A DNA stretch of 42,639 bases from Candidatus Mediterraneibacter intestinigallinarum (GTDB lineage: Bacteria > Bacillota > Clostridia > Lachnospirales > Lachnospiraceae): positions 1-42,639 of the forward strand of contig DWXI01000177.1 of the NCBI GenBank assembly GCA_019119265.1, read 5' to 3'. Of this stretch, positions 1-8,761 are shown one piece after another. The notes under the pieces were generated by a model. It was not told where the DNA came from, searched no databases, and worked only from the letters and a program-made list of their open reading frames with translations. Position 1 is the stretch's first letter. The number at the start of each line of letters is the position of its first letter. The position numbers and the translations under genes were made by a program.

Positions 1-5
1 GAAGC

Positions 6-854
6 ATGATGAACCGGAAAAAAGTGGGACATTTGGCAGGACTTACTCTGTTAAATATTATTTTCGTTGTAATCTGCATTGTAACGCTGGTGCCGATTCT
101 TTATGCAGTTACCCTTTCGCTTAGCGGCTCAGGCGGTGCGTTGAGTTCCGGGTTATCATTTATTCCGGAGTCACCGACTTTAGATAACTACCGCGCGATC
201 ATTGTGGAAGAACCGTTTTTACTTTGGCTGAAAAATTCAGTGATACTCAGTGTCGGAACCATGGTTGTTGCAATGGGAACGGCAGTAACAGCGGCGTATG
301 CATTTTCAAGATACCGGTTTCGAGGAAGAAAAGCGGTTCTGCAGATGCTGCTCATTTTAAATGCTTTCCCGCAGATTTTATCTATGTTTGCAATTTTTCG
401 GCTTTTCCGGACGTTTCATCTGTTGAACTCATATATTGGACTGATTATTGTCTATGCCGGAAGCATGTGCATTTTCAGTATATGGAATATGAAAGGTTAT
501 TTTGATACAATTCCGGTGGAGATAGAAGAAGCAGCACAGATTGACGGTGCCAGTGGAAAACAGATCCTGACGAGGATCGTCCTTCCTTTGGCAAGACCTG
601 CGATTATCGTTACAGCAGTAATGGTATTGATTTATGTGTGGAATGAATATCTGTTTTCAACCACATTTATGATGGATGAAGGCAGTTATACTTTGGCAGG
701 AGGACTGTATCAGCTCCAGTCAAATGACTACAGCAGGAGCTGGCCCCTGTTTTCAGCGGCTTCCATTCTTGTATCCATTCCGATATTGATCGTATTTTTC
801 TGCATTCAGAAATACATGATATCAGGACTTACGGCAGGAGGTGTGAAAGGATGA
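6..854 (+). CDS. Maltose/maltodextrin-type ABC transporter permease (MalG-like)
   Basis: Inner-membrane subunit of a carbohydrate ABC importer (binding-protein-dependent transport permease family), 282 residues, the usual MalG length. It has an N-terminal membrane segment at about 13-36, further hydrophobic segments, and the cytoplasmic coupling loop EEAAQIDGASGKQILTRIV at about residue 176, the EAA motif that docks on the ATPase. The ORF begins MM (ATG at 6 and 9); its ribosome site lies off the left edge, so the start is the natural family start but cannot be checked. The stop overlaps the next gene by 4 bases (ATGA), implying translational coupling to a starch-type glucosidase and hence a maltodextrin substrate. 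Family certain; substrate inferred from context. Confidence 0.9.
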   Translation: MMNRKKVGHLAGLTLLNIIFVVICIVTLVPILYAVTLSLSGSGGALSSGLSFIPESPTLDNYRAIIVEEPFLLWLKNSVILSVGTMVVAMGTAVTAAYAFSRYRFRGRKAVLQMLLILNAFPQILSMFAIFRLFRTFHLLNSYIGLIIVYAGSMCIFSIWNMKGYFDTIPVEIEEAAQIDGASGKQILTRIVLPLARPAIIVTAVMVLIYVWNEYLFSTTFMMDEGSYTLAGGLYQLQSNDYSRSWPLFSAASILVSIPILIVFFCIQKYMISGLTAGGVKG

Positions 855-2623
855 CTCAGACGGAGAAAATGGATCGGGCGGCAATCCTGCATATTCCCCT
901 GTCCCAGTACGCCTTTGCAGCGTCGGAATATGGCATAACAATCCGACTGCGAGCCAAAAAAGGAGATTTGACCAGATGTGTGCTTTATACGGCGGACCGG
1001 GTATGCAGGAAAACCCCTGTTTGCTTTACAGAAGCTGCTATGCGTATCTGTGCTATGGATGAATGCTTTGAGTATTATGAAGCGAACCTGCAGCTTCCAT
1101 ACAACCGGATCTGTTACTATTTTAAACTGGAAAAAGGGGACGAGTGGACGTATTATTATGCGGATCGTTTTACGAAGGAACTTCCGGACCGGATTGTAGA
1201 TGGAAAAGTGGCAGATGGAAGGAGTGAATATTACCAGTACCCGTTTATCCTGCGGGATGAGATCCCGGATGTGCCGGAATGGTTTAAGAGGGCAGTGGTC
1301 TATAACATATTTCCGGACAGCTTTGCGAACGGAAGGCGCGCGTTACAGATCTGTCCAAAAGAACAGTCTCTGGAAAACAGTGTTATTGTCAGGACAAGGC
1401 TGGGAGGAACTTTGAACGGGATTGCGGAAAATCTGGATTATATCAAAAAAATGGGATTTAACTGCCTTTACCTGAATCCAATCTTTGCTGCGGGAGAATA
1501 CCATAAGTACGATGTTGCAGACTATTATCATATCGATCCCTGTTTTGGAACAGAAGAGGATTTCAGGCAGTTGGTGGAGTGCGTGCATGAAAAAGGAATG
1601 CGTATTGTAATAGACGGGGTGTTTAACCATTGCAGCTGGAAATTCTTTGCTTTTGAAGATGTTGTGAAAAACGGAGAAAAATCCCGATATAAAAATTGGT
1701 TTTATAATTTGTCGTTTCCGGTGAAGCGGCCGGATGACCCGGAAGAGACGCCGGGATATACCTGTTTTGCCTATGAGCGGAAGATGCCGAAACTCGATAC
1801 ATCAAACCGGGAGGTACAGCTATATTTTGCAGATGTTGGAACTTATTGGATTGAGAAATATCACGTAGATGGATGGCGGTTGGATGTGGCAAATGAGATC
1901 AGCCGGGAATTTTGGCGAACATTCCGCAACGCGGTTAAAACTGCAAATCCGGATGCAGTGCTGATCGGTGAGGTGTGGGAGAGCGCCCAGTCATGGCTTA
2001 CGGGGGATGCGTTCGATTCTACAATGAATTATGAGTTCCGCAGGATATGTGTGGATTATCTGGCAGGAGAAAATCCGGATGGGATGACGGCGGCATATGA
2101 GTTTGAAAAGATGCGGCTGAGATATCCTGATAATATGGTTCAAGGACAGCTCAATCTTTTGGACAGCCATGATGTTCCGAGATTTCTCTCCATGTGTCAC
2201 GGCGATCATCTATTGTGGAAGCTGGGATGTATTCTTCTGATGCTGATGCCGGGCGTGCCCAGCCTGTTTTATGGGGACGAATGCGGAATGGAAGGCGTTT
2301 TGGAAGAAGAGTACCGACAGGCCATGTCATGGGATCGGAAGGGCGCATTTTATGAATTTATCTCTCAACTTACTGCAATACGGAATGAGTATATAGATGG
2401 AAGGACAGGCTATTGTCCACTGTGGGAAAGGATTCATGGAGGAGTGTTTGCGTTCGCAAGAACGGGAATTAATTCAACCTTGAGAATAATCATCAATGCA
2501 GGAACGAAGCCTGTATGTTATCCGATAACACAAGGGGAAAAAATATTGATGGCTTCCGGGGCTGACGGAGGAGAGAAAACTATTGAAGAAAAAGGGTATC
2601 GGATTACTCTAGAGGATAAATAG
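851..2623 (+). CDS. GH13 alpha-glucosidase / neopullulanase-type enzyme
   Basis: Intracellular alpha-amylase-family hydrolase (no signal peptide) that would cleave imported maltodextrins or cyclomaltodextrins. 590 residues: an N-terminal beta domain resembling CBM34 (about 1-125), then the catalytic barrel. All four GH13 regions are visible: DGVFNH at 255-260, GWRLD with nucleophile D345, general acid E374 in LIGEVWE, and SHD at 439-441 (H440, D441). The PEWFKRAVVYNIFPDSFANG-type entry to the barrel is typical of the neopullulanase/cyclomaltodextrinase group (GH13_20). It overlaps the upstream permease by 4 bases, so the two form the end of one operon. A hairpin terminator follows at 2657. 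Exact specificity among neopullulanase, maltogenic amylase and cyclomaltodextrinase cannot be read from the sequence. Confidence 0.92.
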   Translation: MTQTEKMDRAAILHIPLSQYAFAASEYGITIRLRAKKGDLTRCVLYTADRVCRKTPVCFTEAAMRICAMDECFEYYEANLQLPYNRICYYFKLEKGDEWTYYYADRFTKELPDRIVDGKVADGRSEYYQYPFILRDEIPDVPEWFKRAVVYNIFPDSFANGRRALQICPKEQSLENSVIVRTRLGGTLNGIAENLDYIKKMGFNCLYLNPIFAAGEYHKYDVADYYHIDPCFGTEEDFRQLVECVHEKGMRIVIDGVFNHCSWKFFAFEDVVKNGEKSRYKNWFYNLSFPVKRPDDPEETPGYTCFAYERKMPKLDTSNREVQLYFADVGTYWIEKYHVDGWRLDVANEISREFWRTFRNAVKTANPDAVLIGEVWESAQSWLTGDAFDSTMNYEFRRICVDYLAGENPDGMTAAYEFEKMRLRYPDNMVQGQLNLLDSHDVPRFLSMCHGDHLLWKLGCILLMLMPGVPSLFYGDECGMEGVLEEEYRQAMSWDRKGAFYEFISQLTAIRNEYIDGRTGYCPLWERIHGGVFAFARTGINSTLRIIINAGTKPVCYPITQGEKILMASGADGGEKTIEEKGYRITLEDK

Positions 2624-2656
2624 TATAGCATTCAAATTTGTTTACTTTTGAAAGCA

Positions 2657-2690
2657 GGCGCAGAGAAACAGGATCTGCGCCTTTTCTTAT
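2657..2690. terminator. Terminator between the glucosidase and lacI-type genes
   Basis: Perfect 8-bp stem GGCGCAGA (2657-2664) / TCTGCGCC (2674-2681), 9-nt loop, followed by TTTTCTTATTT. It lies between convergent genes and ends the plus-strand maltodextrin operon. It may weakly serve the minus-strand gene too, but the A tract on that side is poor. Confidence 0.8.
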
Positions 2691-2696
2691 TTCGTG

Positions 2697-3731
2697 TTAT
2701 GGTATAGTACTATTTTTGATATTGCGTGTAGATGATCGGATGATCAGTTCTGGTACAGTGGTAAAGGACTGCATATTTAAACTTGGATTACGGATTTTTT
2801 TTATTAAAAATCCAGCTGCCTGCTGTCCCATCTTATTAACGTTGATATCTACAACTGTCAGCGGGGGATCGATCAACTGCGACAGTGGATAATCATCAAA
2901 GGTAATCAGACCAATATCATCTGGGATATTCATGCCGCGTTTACGGATTGCGGATGCCGCCCCCATTGCGATTTTATTATCTTCGCATATTACGGCATCC
3001 GGCAGAAAACTTCCCCTGAGCAGCTCTTCCATCATTTCAAAACCACTTTGTTTACTGTATGTGCCGTATTTTATGGAGGATTCAGGAACATTCAGTCCGA
3101 AGATTCGCATAGAAGAAACGAATCCCTGTAATCGGTGTCTTGAAATTTCATCCGATTGAGGTCCGCCGATAAATGCGATATGGGTATATCCGCATTTGGT
3201 CAGGTACTCGGTTGCCAGATGTCCGGAAACATGGTTGTTGATATCGATCCAGCAGGCAGTGTTAGAAAAAGGAGGTCTTCCTATGATCACATGAGGAAAT
3301 CCGGTTTTTACAAGGAGTTCCACAAGTGAACGGGAAGTAGAAGAGCCGTGAACCAATATTCCGTCGGCAGCCCGCCGTCCTATGATATTGGAAGCCTTCT
3401 GACAGGCCGTGTCCTTATCCTGTACGCCGAGAAAACTAAAATTGAAATTCTTTTCATGAACAATATTCTGCGCTCCGCACATAATCTCGAACATGTGGGG
3501 ATTGTGGAATGCAGTGAGAGGTTCGGTGACAGCTAAAAAGATAATGTTATCGGAACGTTCCCTGGCAAAGTTGCTGGCTTGCGCATTAGGATGATAATTA
3601 AGTCTCTTTATTACTTCCAATACATGAAGCCGGGTCTGTTCAGAGATAGAAGGCTTTCCGTTAATGACCTTTGACACAGTAGCGATCGATACGCCGGCTT
3701 CTTTAGCAACATCGTTAATTGTTAATGCCAT
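2697..3731 (-). CDS. LacI/GalR-family transcriptional regulator
   Basis: 344-residue regulator. The N-terminal LacI helix-turn-helix is clear (TINDVAKEAGVSIATVSKVI, residues 3-22), followed by the hinge helix region (NYHPNAQASNFARERS) and a periplasmic-binding-protein-like sugar-sensing domain ending in VPELIIRSSTR. Ribosome site AAGGGGAT upstream of the ATG at 3731. It is convergent with the permease-glucosidase operon, so it most likely controls that maltodextrin cluster; the operator would lie upstream of the operon, outside this window. The effector cannot be deduced. Confidence 0.93.
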   Translation of the reverse strand: MALTINDVAKEAGVSIATVSKVINGKPSISEQTRLHVLEVIKRLNYHPNAQASNFARERSDNIIFLAVTEPLTAFHNPHMFEIMCGAQNIVHEKNFNFSFLGVQDKDTACQKASNIIGRRAADGILVHGSSTSRSLVELLVKTGFPHVIIGRPPFSNTACWIDINNHVSGHLATEYLTKCGYTHIAFIGGPQSDEISRHRLQGFVSSMRIFGLNVPESSIKYGTYSKQSGFEMMEELLRGSFLPDAVICEDNKIAMGAASAIRKRGMNIPDDIGLITFDDYPLSQLIDPPLTVVDINVNKMGQQAAGFLIKKIRNPSLNMQSFTTVPELIIRSSTRNIKNSTIP

Positions 3732-3836
3732 TTTGATGATCCCCTTTTAGAATATAATCTGTGTAAGCAGTATCTGGGTTTATTATACAGAAATATTTTG
3801 CCGTTTTCCACAAATATCGACAAGAATCCGCGGGCA

Positions 3837-3866
3837 TTGACTTATGGACCGGGGAGCAGGTATACT
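3837..3866 (+). promoter_or_regulatory. Sigma-A-type promoter for the histidine phosphatase gene
   Basis: TTGACT at 3837-3842, 18-bp spacer, TATACT at 3861-3866, about 60 bp before the ATG at 3926. Read from sequence only. Confidence 0.6.
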
Positions 3867-3925
3867 GAGGGGAGCAGATACATCTGCGGCATAAAATACG
3901 ACAGACAGAAAGGAAGAGTCGGATC

Positions 3926-4570
3926 ATGATGCTGTATATCGTCCGTCATGGAGAGACGGACTGGAACAGGGAACACAAAGTGCAGGGCAGAACAGACATC
4001 CCTCTGAATGACTACGGGCGCCGCCTTGCACGGGAAACGGCAGAGGGAATGAAAGATATCCCCATCGATCTTTGCTTTACCAGCCCGCTGCTGCGTGCCA
4101 AAGAGACGGCGCAGATCATTCTGGAGGGAAGAAATGTTCCCCTCTGTGATGAAGAAAGGATCCAGGAGATCAGTTTCGGAAGATACGAAGGTCTTTACTG
4201 CGGAGGGGAAAATCAGGATCCGGAGAGCGAGGCGTTCAACCGTTTCTTTCATGATACGGGAAACTATATCCCGCCTGAGGACGCCGAGACGATCCCGCAG
4301 CTCTACGGGAGAACCGGAAGTTTTTTAAAAGAGATATCAGAGAGAGCGGATCTGGCAGATAAGAACATCCTCGTATCGACCCATGGCGCAGCTATGACGT
4401 CACTACTGAACCGAATCCGAGGCAATCTGTCCGTGGAGCATTTCTGGAAAGATGAAGTTCCGCCCAACTGTTCGGTCACTATGGTGGAGATAAAGGACAG
4501 AAAAGCACAGATTGTAAAAGAAGGTATGATCTTTTACAAAGAGAAGGTAAAAAAGTGGAAGACAGTGTGA
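3926..4570 (+). CDS. Histidine phosphatase superfamily protein (phosphoglycerate-mutase-like)
   Basis: 214-residue cytoplasmic phosphatase. The catalytic signature RHGETDWN (R7-H8-G9-E10) is at the N terminus, followed by QGRTDIPLNDYGR, a TSPLLRAKETA segment (second Arg) and VSTHGAAM with the second catalytic His. Family members hydrolyse phosphoesters such as alpha-ribazole phosphate or phosphosugars; the substrate is not predictable here. Ribosome site AGGAAG at 3911-3916, with two adjacent ATG codons (3926, 3929). It is followed after 35 bases by the metallo-hydrolase gene in the same direction, probably one operon. Confidence 0.88.
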   Translation: MMLYIVRHGETDWNREHKVQGRTDIPLNDYGRRLARETAEGMKDIPIDLCFTSPLLRAKETAQIILEGRNVPLCDEERIQEISFGRYEGLYCGGENQDPESEAFNRFFHDTGNYIPPEDAETIPQLYGRTGSFLKEISERADLADKNILVSTHGAAMTSLLNRIRGNLSVEHFWKDEVPPNCSVTMVEIKDRKAQIVKEGMIFYKEKVKKWKTV

Positions 4571-4605
4571 TACAATAGAAGAAAAGCGAAAAGGCTGGTG
4601 AGACT

Positions 4606-6216
4606 ATGAAACTGACTTTTATCGGAGCGGCCCACGAGGTGACGGGAAGCTGCCATTTCCTCCAGGCGGCGGGAAAGAATATCCTGATCGATTATGGTAT
4701 GGAACAGGGCCCGGATCTGTATGAGAATCCCGGTCTGCCTGTTTCGGAGGCGGATATTGATTATGTATTTCTGACCCATGCGCATATCGATCACTCCGGA
4801 ATGCTTCCGAAGCTTGCCAAAAACGGATTTAAGGGGCAGATATTCGCCACATTTGCAACTGTGGATCTGTGCAACATCATGCTCCGTGACAGTGCGCACA
4901 TTCAGGAGTTTGAGGCGGAATGGCGCAACCGGAAAGGAAAGAGAGCCGGAAAGCCGGAGTATGAGCCGGTATATGTAATGCAGGACGCTCTGGACGCCAT
5001 TGAGCTTCTTGTGCCCTGTCAGTATGGTGAGAGAATCTCAATATGCGACGGCATCGACATCCGTTTTACTGATGTAGGACATTTGCTGGGATCTGCAAGT
5101 ATCGAAGTGTGGGCCACGGAAAACGGCGTGACGAAAAAAATCGTTTTTTCAGGAGATGTGGGCAATACAGATCAGCCCATTATCAAGGATCCTACTTACA
5201 CTGCAACGGCAGATTACGTGGTTATGGAGTCCACTTACGGAGACCGTATCCACACGGCGGAAAAACCGGATTATATAGGTGAATTTACGAGAATCATCAG
5301 GGAGACGTTTGACCGTGGAGGGAATGTGGTTATCCCTTCATTTGCAGTCGGCAGGACTCAGGAGATGCTGTATTTTATCCGCGAGATCAAGGAGAAGAAC
5401 CTTCTGCCGGAATATCCGGACTTTGATGTATATCTGGACAGTCCGCTCGCCATTGAGGCGACGAAAGTTTTCACTATGAACATGCGAGACTGTTTTGACA
5501 AGGAAGCCATGGAACTTGTCAATTCGGGGATTAATCCTCTTGTATTTCCGGGTCTGCGAACATCTACGACAAGTGACGATTCAAAGATGATTAATTTTAT
5601 TGAAAAACCGAAAGTTATTATATCTGCATCAGGAATGTGCGATGCAGGTCGTATCCGTCATCATCTCAAGCACAACCTCTGGCGGTCTGAGTGTACGATT
5701 CTGTTCGTAGGATATCAGGCCAACGGTACTCTCGGACGCAGACTTCTGGAAGGTGAGAAGAACGTAAAGCTTTTCGGGGAACCGATCGAGGTTCATGCAC
5801 GGATCGAGAGTCTGCATGGAGTCAGCGGGCACGCGGATATGAACGGCCTTCTGAAATGGGTAGGGGCATTTCGCACACCTCTTGATAGAGTTTTTGTTGT
5901 GCATGGAGAAGATACGGTGACAGAGAAATTCGCTGATACTGTCCATGAACAGTTCGGTTACAGTACCTGGGCGCCTTATCCTTGCTGCGAGGTTGATCTT
6001 CTTACGAATGAGATCATAAATGAAGGCGTCCGCATACCGGTGAAGGCAAAGAAACCGGCACAGCGCAGAGCAGATTCGGCATTCGAGCGTTTGTTGGCAG
6101 CAGGAAAACGTCTGCTTGATGTGATATATAAAAACGAAGGGCTGTCAAATAAGGATAAGGCAAAATTCGAGACACAGATCAATAATCTGTCGGATAAATG
6201 GGATATGGACGACTGA
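4606..6216 (+). CDS. Beta-CASP metallo-beta-lactamase-fold hydrolase (putative RNase)
   Basis: 536-residue metallo-hydrolase. Zinc motif HAHIDHSG (H58, H60, D62, H63), then GHLLGSASIEV and SGDVGN, then the beta-CASP region with PSFAVGRTQEML and a C-terminal RNA-metabolising MBL motif (GVSGHADMNGLL). This domain order is that of bacterial YSH1/CPSF-type proteins, which process or degrade RNA; the lack of RNase J-specific C-terminal sequence separates it from RNase J. Ribosome-like GGCTGGTGAG upstream of ATG 4606. It probably shares a transcript with the preceding phosphatase. Substrate unknown. Confidence 0.88.
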   Translation: MKLTFIGAAHEVTGSCHFLQAAGKNILIDYGMEQGPDLYENPGLPVSEADIDYVFLTHAHIDHSGMLPKLAKNGFKGQIFATFATVDLCNIMLRDSAHIQEFEAEWRNRKGKRAGKPEYEPVYVMQDALDAIELLVPCQYGERISICDGIDIRFTDVGHLLGSASIEVWATENGVTKKIVFSGDVGNTDQPIIKDPTYTATADYVVMESTYGDRIHTAEKPDYIGEFTRIIRETFDRGGNVVIPSFAVGRTQEMLYFIREIKEKNLLPEYPDFDVYLDSPLAIEATKVFTMNMRDCFDKEAMELVNSGINPLVFPGLRTSTTSDDSKMINFIEKPKVIISASGMCDAGRIRHHLKHNLWRSECTILFVGYQANGTLGRRLLEGEKNVKLFGEPIEVHARIESLHGVSGHADMNGLLKWVGAFRTPLDRVFVVHGEDTVTEKFADTVHEQFGYSTWAPYPCCEVDLLTNEIINEGVRIPVKAKKPAQRRADSAFERLLAAGKRLLDVIYKNEGLSNKDKAKFETQINNLSDKWDMDD

Positions 6217-6319
6217 GTTGTCAAGGACTAAAAGTTTATAAAATTTTTTGACTTTCCGAATATCTTAACCGTCAGGTGAGAATCATTCTAAATAGAAATT
6301 GCTTAGGAGGATTCTTGCT

Positions 6320-7102
6320 ATGATGGTGAACAAGGTTGAACTGTGCGGGGTAAATACATCGAAGCTCCCGCTTTTAAAAGAAGAGGAGAAGGCGGAGCTG
6401 TTTGAACGGATCAAGGCGGGGGACGAAGAGGCCAGGGAAAAGTACATTAAGGGCAATTTGAGGCTTGTTCTGAGCGTGATCAAGCGTTTTGACAGCAGCA
6501 GCGAGAACGCGGACGATCTGTTCCAGATCGGTTGTGTGGGTCTTATGAAAGCAGTGGATCACTTTGATCCGTCCAGAATGGTAAAATTTTCCACTTATGC
6601 GGTGCCGATGATTATCGGGGAGATCAGAAGATATCTCCGTGACAACAGTCCGATCCGGGTGAGTCGGTCGTTGAGAGATACGGCGTACAAGGCGATCTAT
6701 GCAAAGGAAGGGTATATCCGCAGGCATATGAAAGAACCCACGGTTCAGGAGATCGCGGATGAGATTGGAATATCCAAGGAGGATGTTGTGTTCGCCCTGG
6801 ATGCGATCCAGAGTCCGATGAGCCTTCAGGAGCCGGTGTACAGTGACGGCGGAGATACCCTTTATGTGATGGATCAGGTCAGTGATAAGAAAAACAAAGA
6901 AGAAAACTGGGTAGAGGAGCTTTCTCTGGAAGCTGCCATGGAACGGTTGAACGAGAGGGAAAGATACATTATTACTCTGCGTTTCTTTGAAGGAAAGACA
7001 CAGATGGAAGTGGCGGATCAGATCAATATTTCTCAGGCCCAGGTCAGCCGACTGGAAAAGAACGCTTTAAAAACCATGCGCAGATATCTTCTTGGGGAAT
7101 AA
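6320..7102 (+). CDS. sigG: Sporulation sigma factor sigma-G
   Basis: 260-residue sigma-70 family factor for late forespore transcription. It shows the sigma-G N terminus NKVELCGVNTSKLPLLKEEE, region 2 NLRLVLSVIKRF and DLFQIGCVGLMKAVDHFD, the highly conserved KFSTYAVPMIIGEIRRYLRD and PIRVSRSLRDTAYKA, and region 4 GKTQMEVADQINISQAQVSRLE. The start is set at ATG 6320 because AGGAGG at 6305-6310 stands 9 nt before it; an in-frame TTG at 6299 has no ribosome site. ATG 6323 is also possible. It is preceded by a 103-bp intergenic region and is not linked to a spoIIG operon. With SpoIIM-like and SpoVB-like genes elsewhere in the window it argues for a spore former. Confidence 0.96.
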   Translation: MMVNKVELCGVNTSKLPLLKEEEKAELFERIKAGDEEAREKYIKGNLRLVLSVIKRFDSSSENADDLFQIGCVGLMKAVDHFDPSRMVKFSTYAVPMIIGEIRRYLRDNSPIRVSRSLRDTAYKAIYAKEGYIRRHMKEPTVQEIADEIGISKEDVVFALDAIQSPMSLQEPVYSDGGDTLYVMDQVSDKKNKEENWVEELSLEAAMERLNERERYIITLRFFEGKTQMEVADQINISQAQVSRLEKNALKTMRRYLLGE

Positions 7103-7111
7103 TAAAAAGAA

Positions 7112-7140
7112 TTGAAATTTCCATGACTTCATACTATCAT
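7112..7140 (+). promoter_or_regulatory. Promoter for the HAD phosphatase gene
   Basis: TTGAAA at 7112-7117, 17-bp spacer, TATCAT at 7135-7140, about 60 bp before ATG 7199. Confidence 0.55.
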
Positions 7141-7198
7141 ATAGAAGGGTTATGTGATATATTGCAGAAAATCATATAAGAGAGGATGAAAAGAAGTC

Positions 7199-7873
7199 AT
7201 GTACAGAGCCTGTATATTTGATCTGGACGGAACACTGACAGACACACTGGAGTCTCTGACTTATTCGGTAAATGAGACGATGAAAGAGATCGGATTGCCT
7301 CCGATTACTTCCGAACAGTGCAGGGCGTTTGTTGGAAACGGTGCAAAAGTGTTGATAGAAAAGACGCTGCGGGCGTCGGGAGACGAAGAGCTTACACAGT
7401 ACGAGGAGGCATTTGCCGCCTACCAGAGGATATTTGATAAGAACTGTACCTATCATGTAAAGCCTTACCCCGGGATTACGGAGATGCTCGGAGAGATGAA
7501 AAAGATGGGGATGAAGCTGGGCGTTCTGTCTAACAAACCGGATCGTCAGGCTGTTCATGTTGTGGAAGAAATCTTTGGTAAAGACGTATTTGACCATATT
7601 CAGGGGCAGAGGGAAGGTGTTCCGCGGAAACCGGATCCGACGGCAGTTCTTGACATAGCACGGGAATTTAATATCTCTTTGCCGGAGACGCTTTATATCG
7701 GAGATTCTGAGGTGGACGGAGCGACCGGTAAGGCGGCCGGAACAGATACCATTCTTGTATCCTGGGGGTTTCGCCCGCGCAGTGTGCTGGAGGCGGCAGA
7801 ACCGTTTAATATAGCAGACTCAACAGATGAAATATTGAAGATCTTAAGAGAAAAGAGGAATGAGCATGAGTGA
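7199..7873 (+). CDS. HAD-family hydrolase, phosphoglycolate phosphatase-like
   Basis: 224-residue haloacid dehalogenase phosphatase. Motif I FDLDGTLTDT with nucleophile D8 and acid D10; helical cap at about 15-80; motif II around VLSNKPD; motif III lysine in RKPDP; motif IV YIGDSEVDGATGKAAG. This is the Gph/PpaX type, acting on phosphoglycolate, pyrophosphate or similar small phosphates. Its end overlaps the next short gene by 8 bases. The substrate cannot be assigned from sequence. Confidence 0.88.
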   Translation: MYRACIFDLDGTLTDTLESLTYSVNETMKEIGLPPITSEQCRAFVGNGAKVLIEKTLRASGDEELTQYEEAFAAYQRIFDKNCTYHVKPYPGITEMLGEMKKMGMKLGVLSNKPDRQAVHVVEEIFGKDVFDHIQGQREGVPRKPDPTAVLDIAREFNISLPETLYIGDSEVDGATGKAAGTDTILVSWGFRPRSVLEAAEPFNIADSTDEILKILREKRNEHE

Positions 7874-8129
7874 TTACAGTGAATTATGTCTGAGAACTTT
7901 TTTGAAAGATCAGGGGAAACTTTTTGATGAACCTGTGGCCGAAAATCTTGAGGAGGCTGAGGCGTTCCTTGAAGACTGCATGGCTATTGTAGTCGATTCC
8001 ATCGAGGAAGTGAGGGAATATTTCGAGGAGGAAGGCGTGGACGTGGACGGTCTGGATACAGACGAGCTGGAAGAGGCTTCCGAAGTGTTCCCGCTTCCGG
8101 ACGGGAAATATCTGATCGTGGAAGGGTAG
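7866..8129 (+). CDS. Small acidic conserved protein of unknown function
   Basis: 87-residue protein starting MSDYSELCLRTFLKDQGKLF, very rich in Asp and Glu, with two likely helices (LEEAEAFLEDCMAIVVDSIEEV) and an end PLPDGKYLIVEG. ATG 7866 is preferred over ATG 7860 because the AGAGG at 7854-7858 is 7 nt from the former and only 1 from the latter. It is coupled to the HAD gene by an 8-base overlap and closed by the 8161 terminator. No domain is recognised. The size, charge and conserved-looking ends suggest a real gene, but the function is unknown. Confidence 0.7.
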   Translation: MSDYSELCLRTFLKDQGKLFDEPVAENLEEAEAFLEDCMAIVVDSIEEVREYFEEEGVDVDGLDTDELEEASEVFPLPDGKYLIVEG

Positions 8130-8160
8130 CAGAGGTTCCTGCCCGAAGAGTTCTGACAGA

Positions 8161-8190
8161 AAGCCGCAGTTTAATCGACTGCGGCTTTTT
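8161..8190. terminator. Bidirectional terminator shared by convergent genes
   Basis: Perfect 10-bp stem AAGCCGCAGT (8161-8170) / ACTGCGGCTT (8178-8187), 7-nt loop, then TTT. On the minus strand it is also followed by T residues. The stop codon of the minus-strand gene at 8171-8173 lies in its loop. Confidence 0.85.
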
Positions 8191-8605
8191 CGACGGCCTC
8201 CCGGATCGCATCAAGTATGATCTGGGATGTGTAGGGAGTATCTTCCGGCAGAGAGATATCATCAAGCGACTGAGTCTCATAGATCTGTTCGGCGATATCC
8301 TCTATGGCTGGCTGTATGAGCGGGAACATGGTCGTTACAGTCTCGTCAAGATTGGAAAAACGTATGGAGTTGATATGAGATTCATCCACGGACACCTCCA
8401 CCTCAAGATTTGTATTGTTCAGTGTGAGGGAGGAAGTGTAAATGCCAGGAGTATACTGTTTTCCGGTATCCGCCGGATCTGTCCTGCCGTCCGGCCGGAA
8501 CATAATGACAAGAAGAATGATCAGTACGATCGCCAGAGCTGCAAAGATGGCAGTGTAGATGATCTCTTTCATATGCAGGACGACGATTTTTGTTCTGGAA
8601 CCCAT
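8171..8605 (-). CDS. Membrane-anchored protein with degenerate FMN-binding-like domain
   Basis: 144 residues: a short charged N terminus, one membrane segment (about 14-37, IIYTAIFAALAIVLIILLVI), then an extracytoplasmic domain. PGIYTSSLTLNNTNLEVEVSVDESHINSI and the ending TSQIILDAIREAVEKA follow the FMN_bind pattern (PGTYTG...; ...SKAILEAVKDAL). The usual SGAT-type flavin attachment threonine is replaced by LPEDTPYTS, so covalent FMN is doubtful. Start at ATG 8605 with GGAGG (8613-8617) upstream. It is convergent with the small acidic gene and ends inside the shared terminator. The fold assignment is my inference from pattern similarity. Confidence 0.7.
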   Translation of the reverse strand: MGSRTKIVVLHMKEIIYTAIFAALAIVLIILLVIMFRPDGRTDPADTGKQYTPGIYTSSLTLNNTNLEVEVSVDESHINSIRFSNLDETVTTMFPLIQPAIEDIAEQIYETQSLDDISLPEDTPYTSQIILDAIREAVEKAAVD

Positions 8606-8701
8606 AGAGTTACCTCCTGATTGATTTGGCTGCCGGTTTCACGGCGGTCTGCTTTTTATTAAGTGTATGATTTAAAATGGAAAAATATTCACGGCTTTCA
8701 C

Positions 8702-8730
8702 GTGACAAAGAGGACGGGATACTGTAAAAT
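8702..8730 (+). promoter_or_regulatory. Promoter for pth-mfd
   Basis: GTGACA at 8702-8707, 17-bp spacer, TAAAAT at 8725-8730, 32 bp before ATG 8762. Confidence 0.5.
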
Positions 8731-8761
8731 AGCTATGCGATAGCAGAAAGGAAGACGGAAT

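Noticed and set aside
6262-6290. CATTCTA before sigG resembling a sigma-F/sigma-G -10 element
   Set aside because: No acceptable -35 at 14-17 bp; GAATA lies 21 bp upstream, too far. Autoregulation of sigG is plausible but this site is not convincing.
8620-8690. GCCG...CGGC hairpin followed by TTTTTATTAA between the FMN-binding-like gene and pth
   Set aside because: Stem of only four to five pairs with no gene ending there on the plus strand; probably chance within a divergent promoter region.
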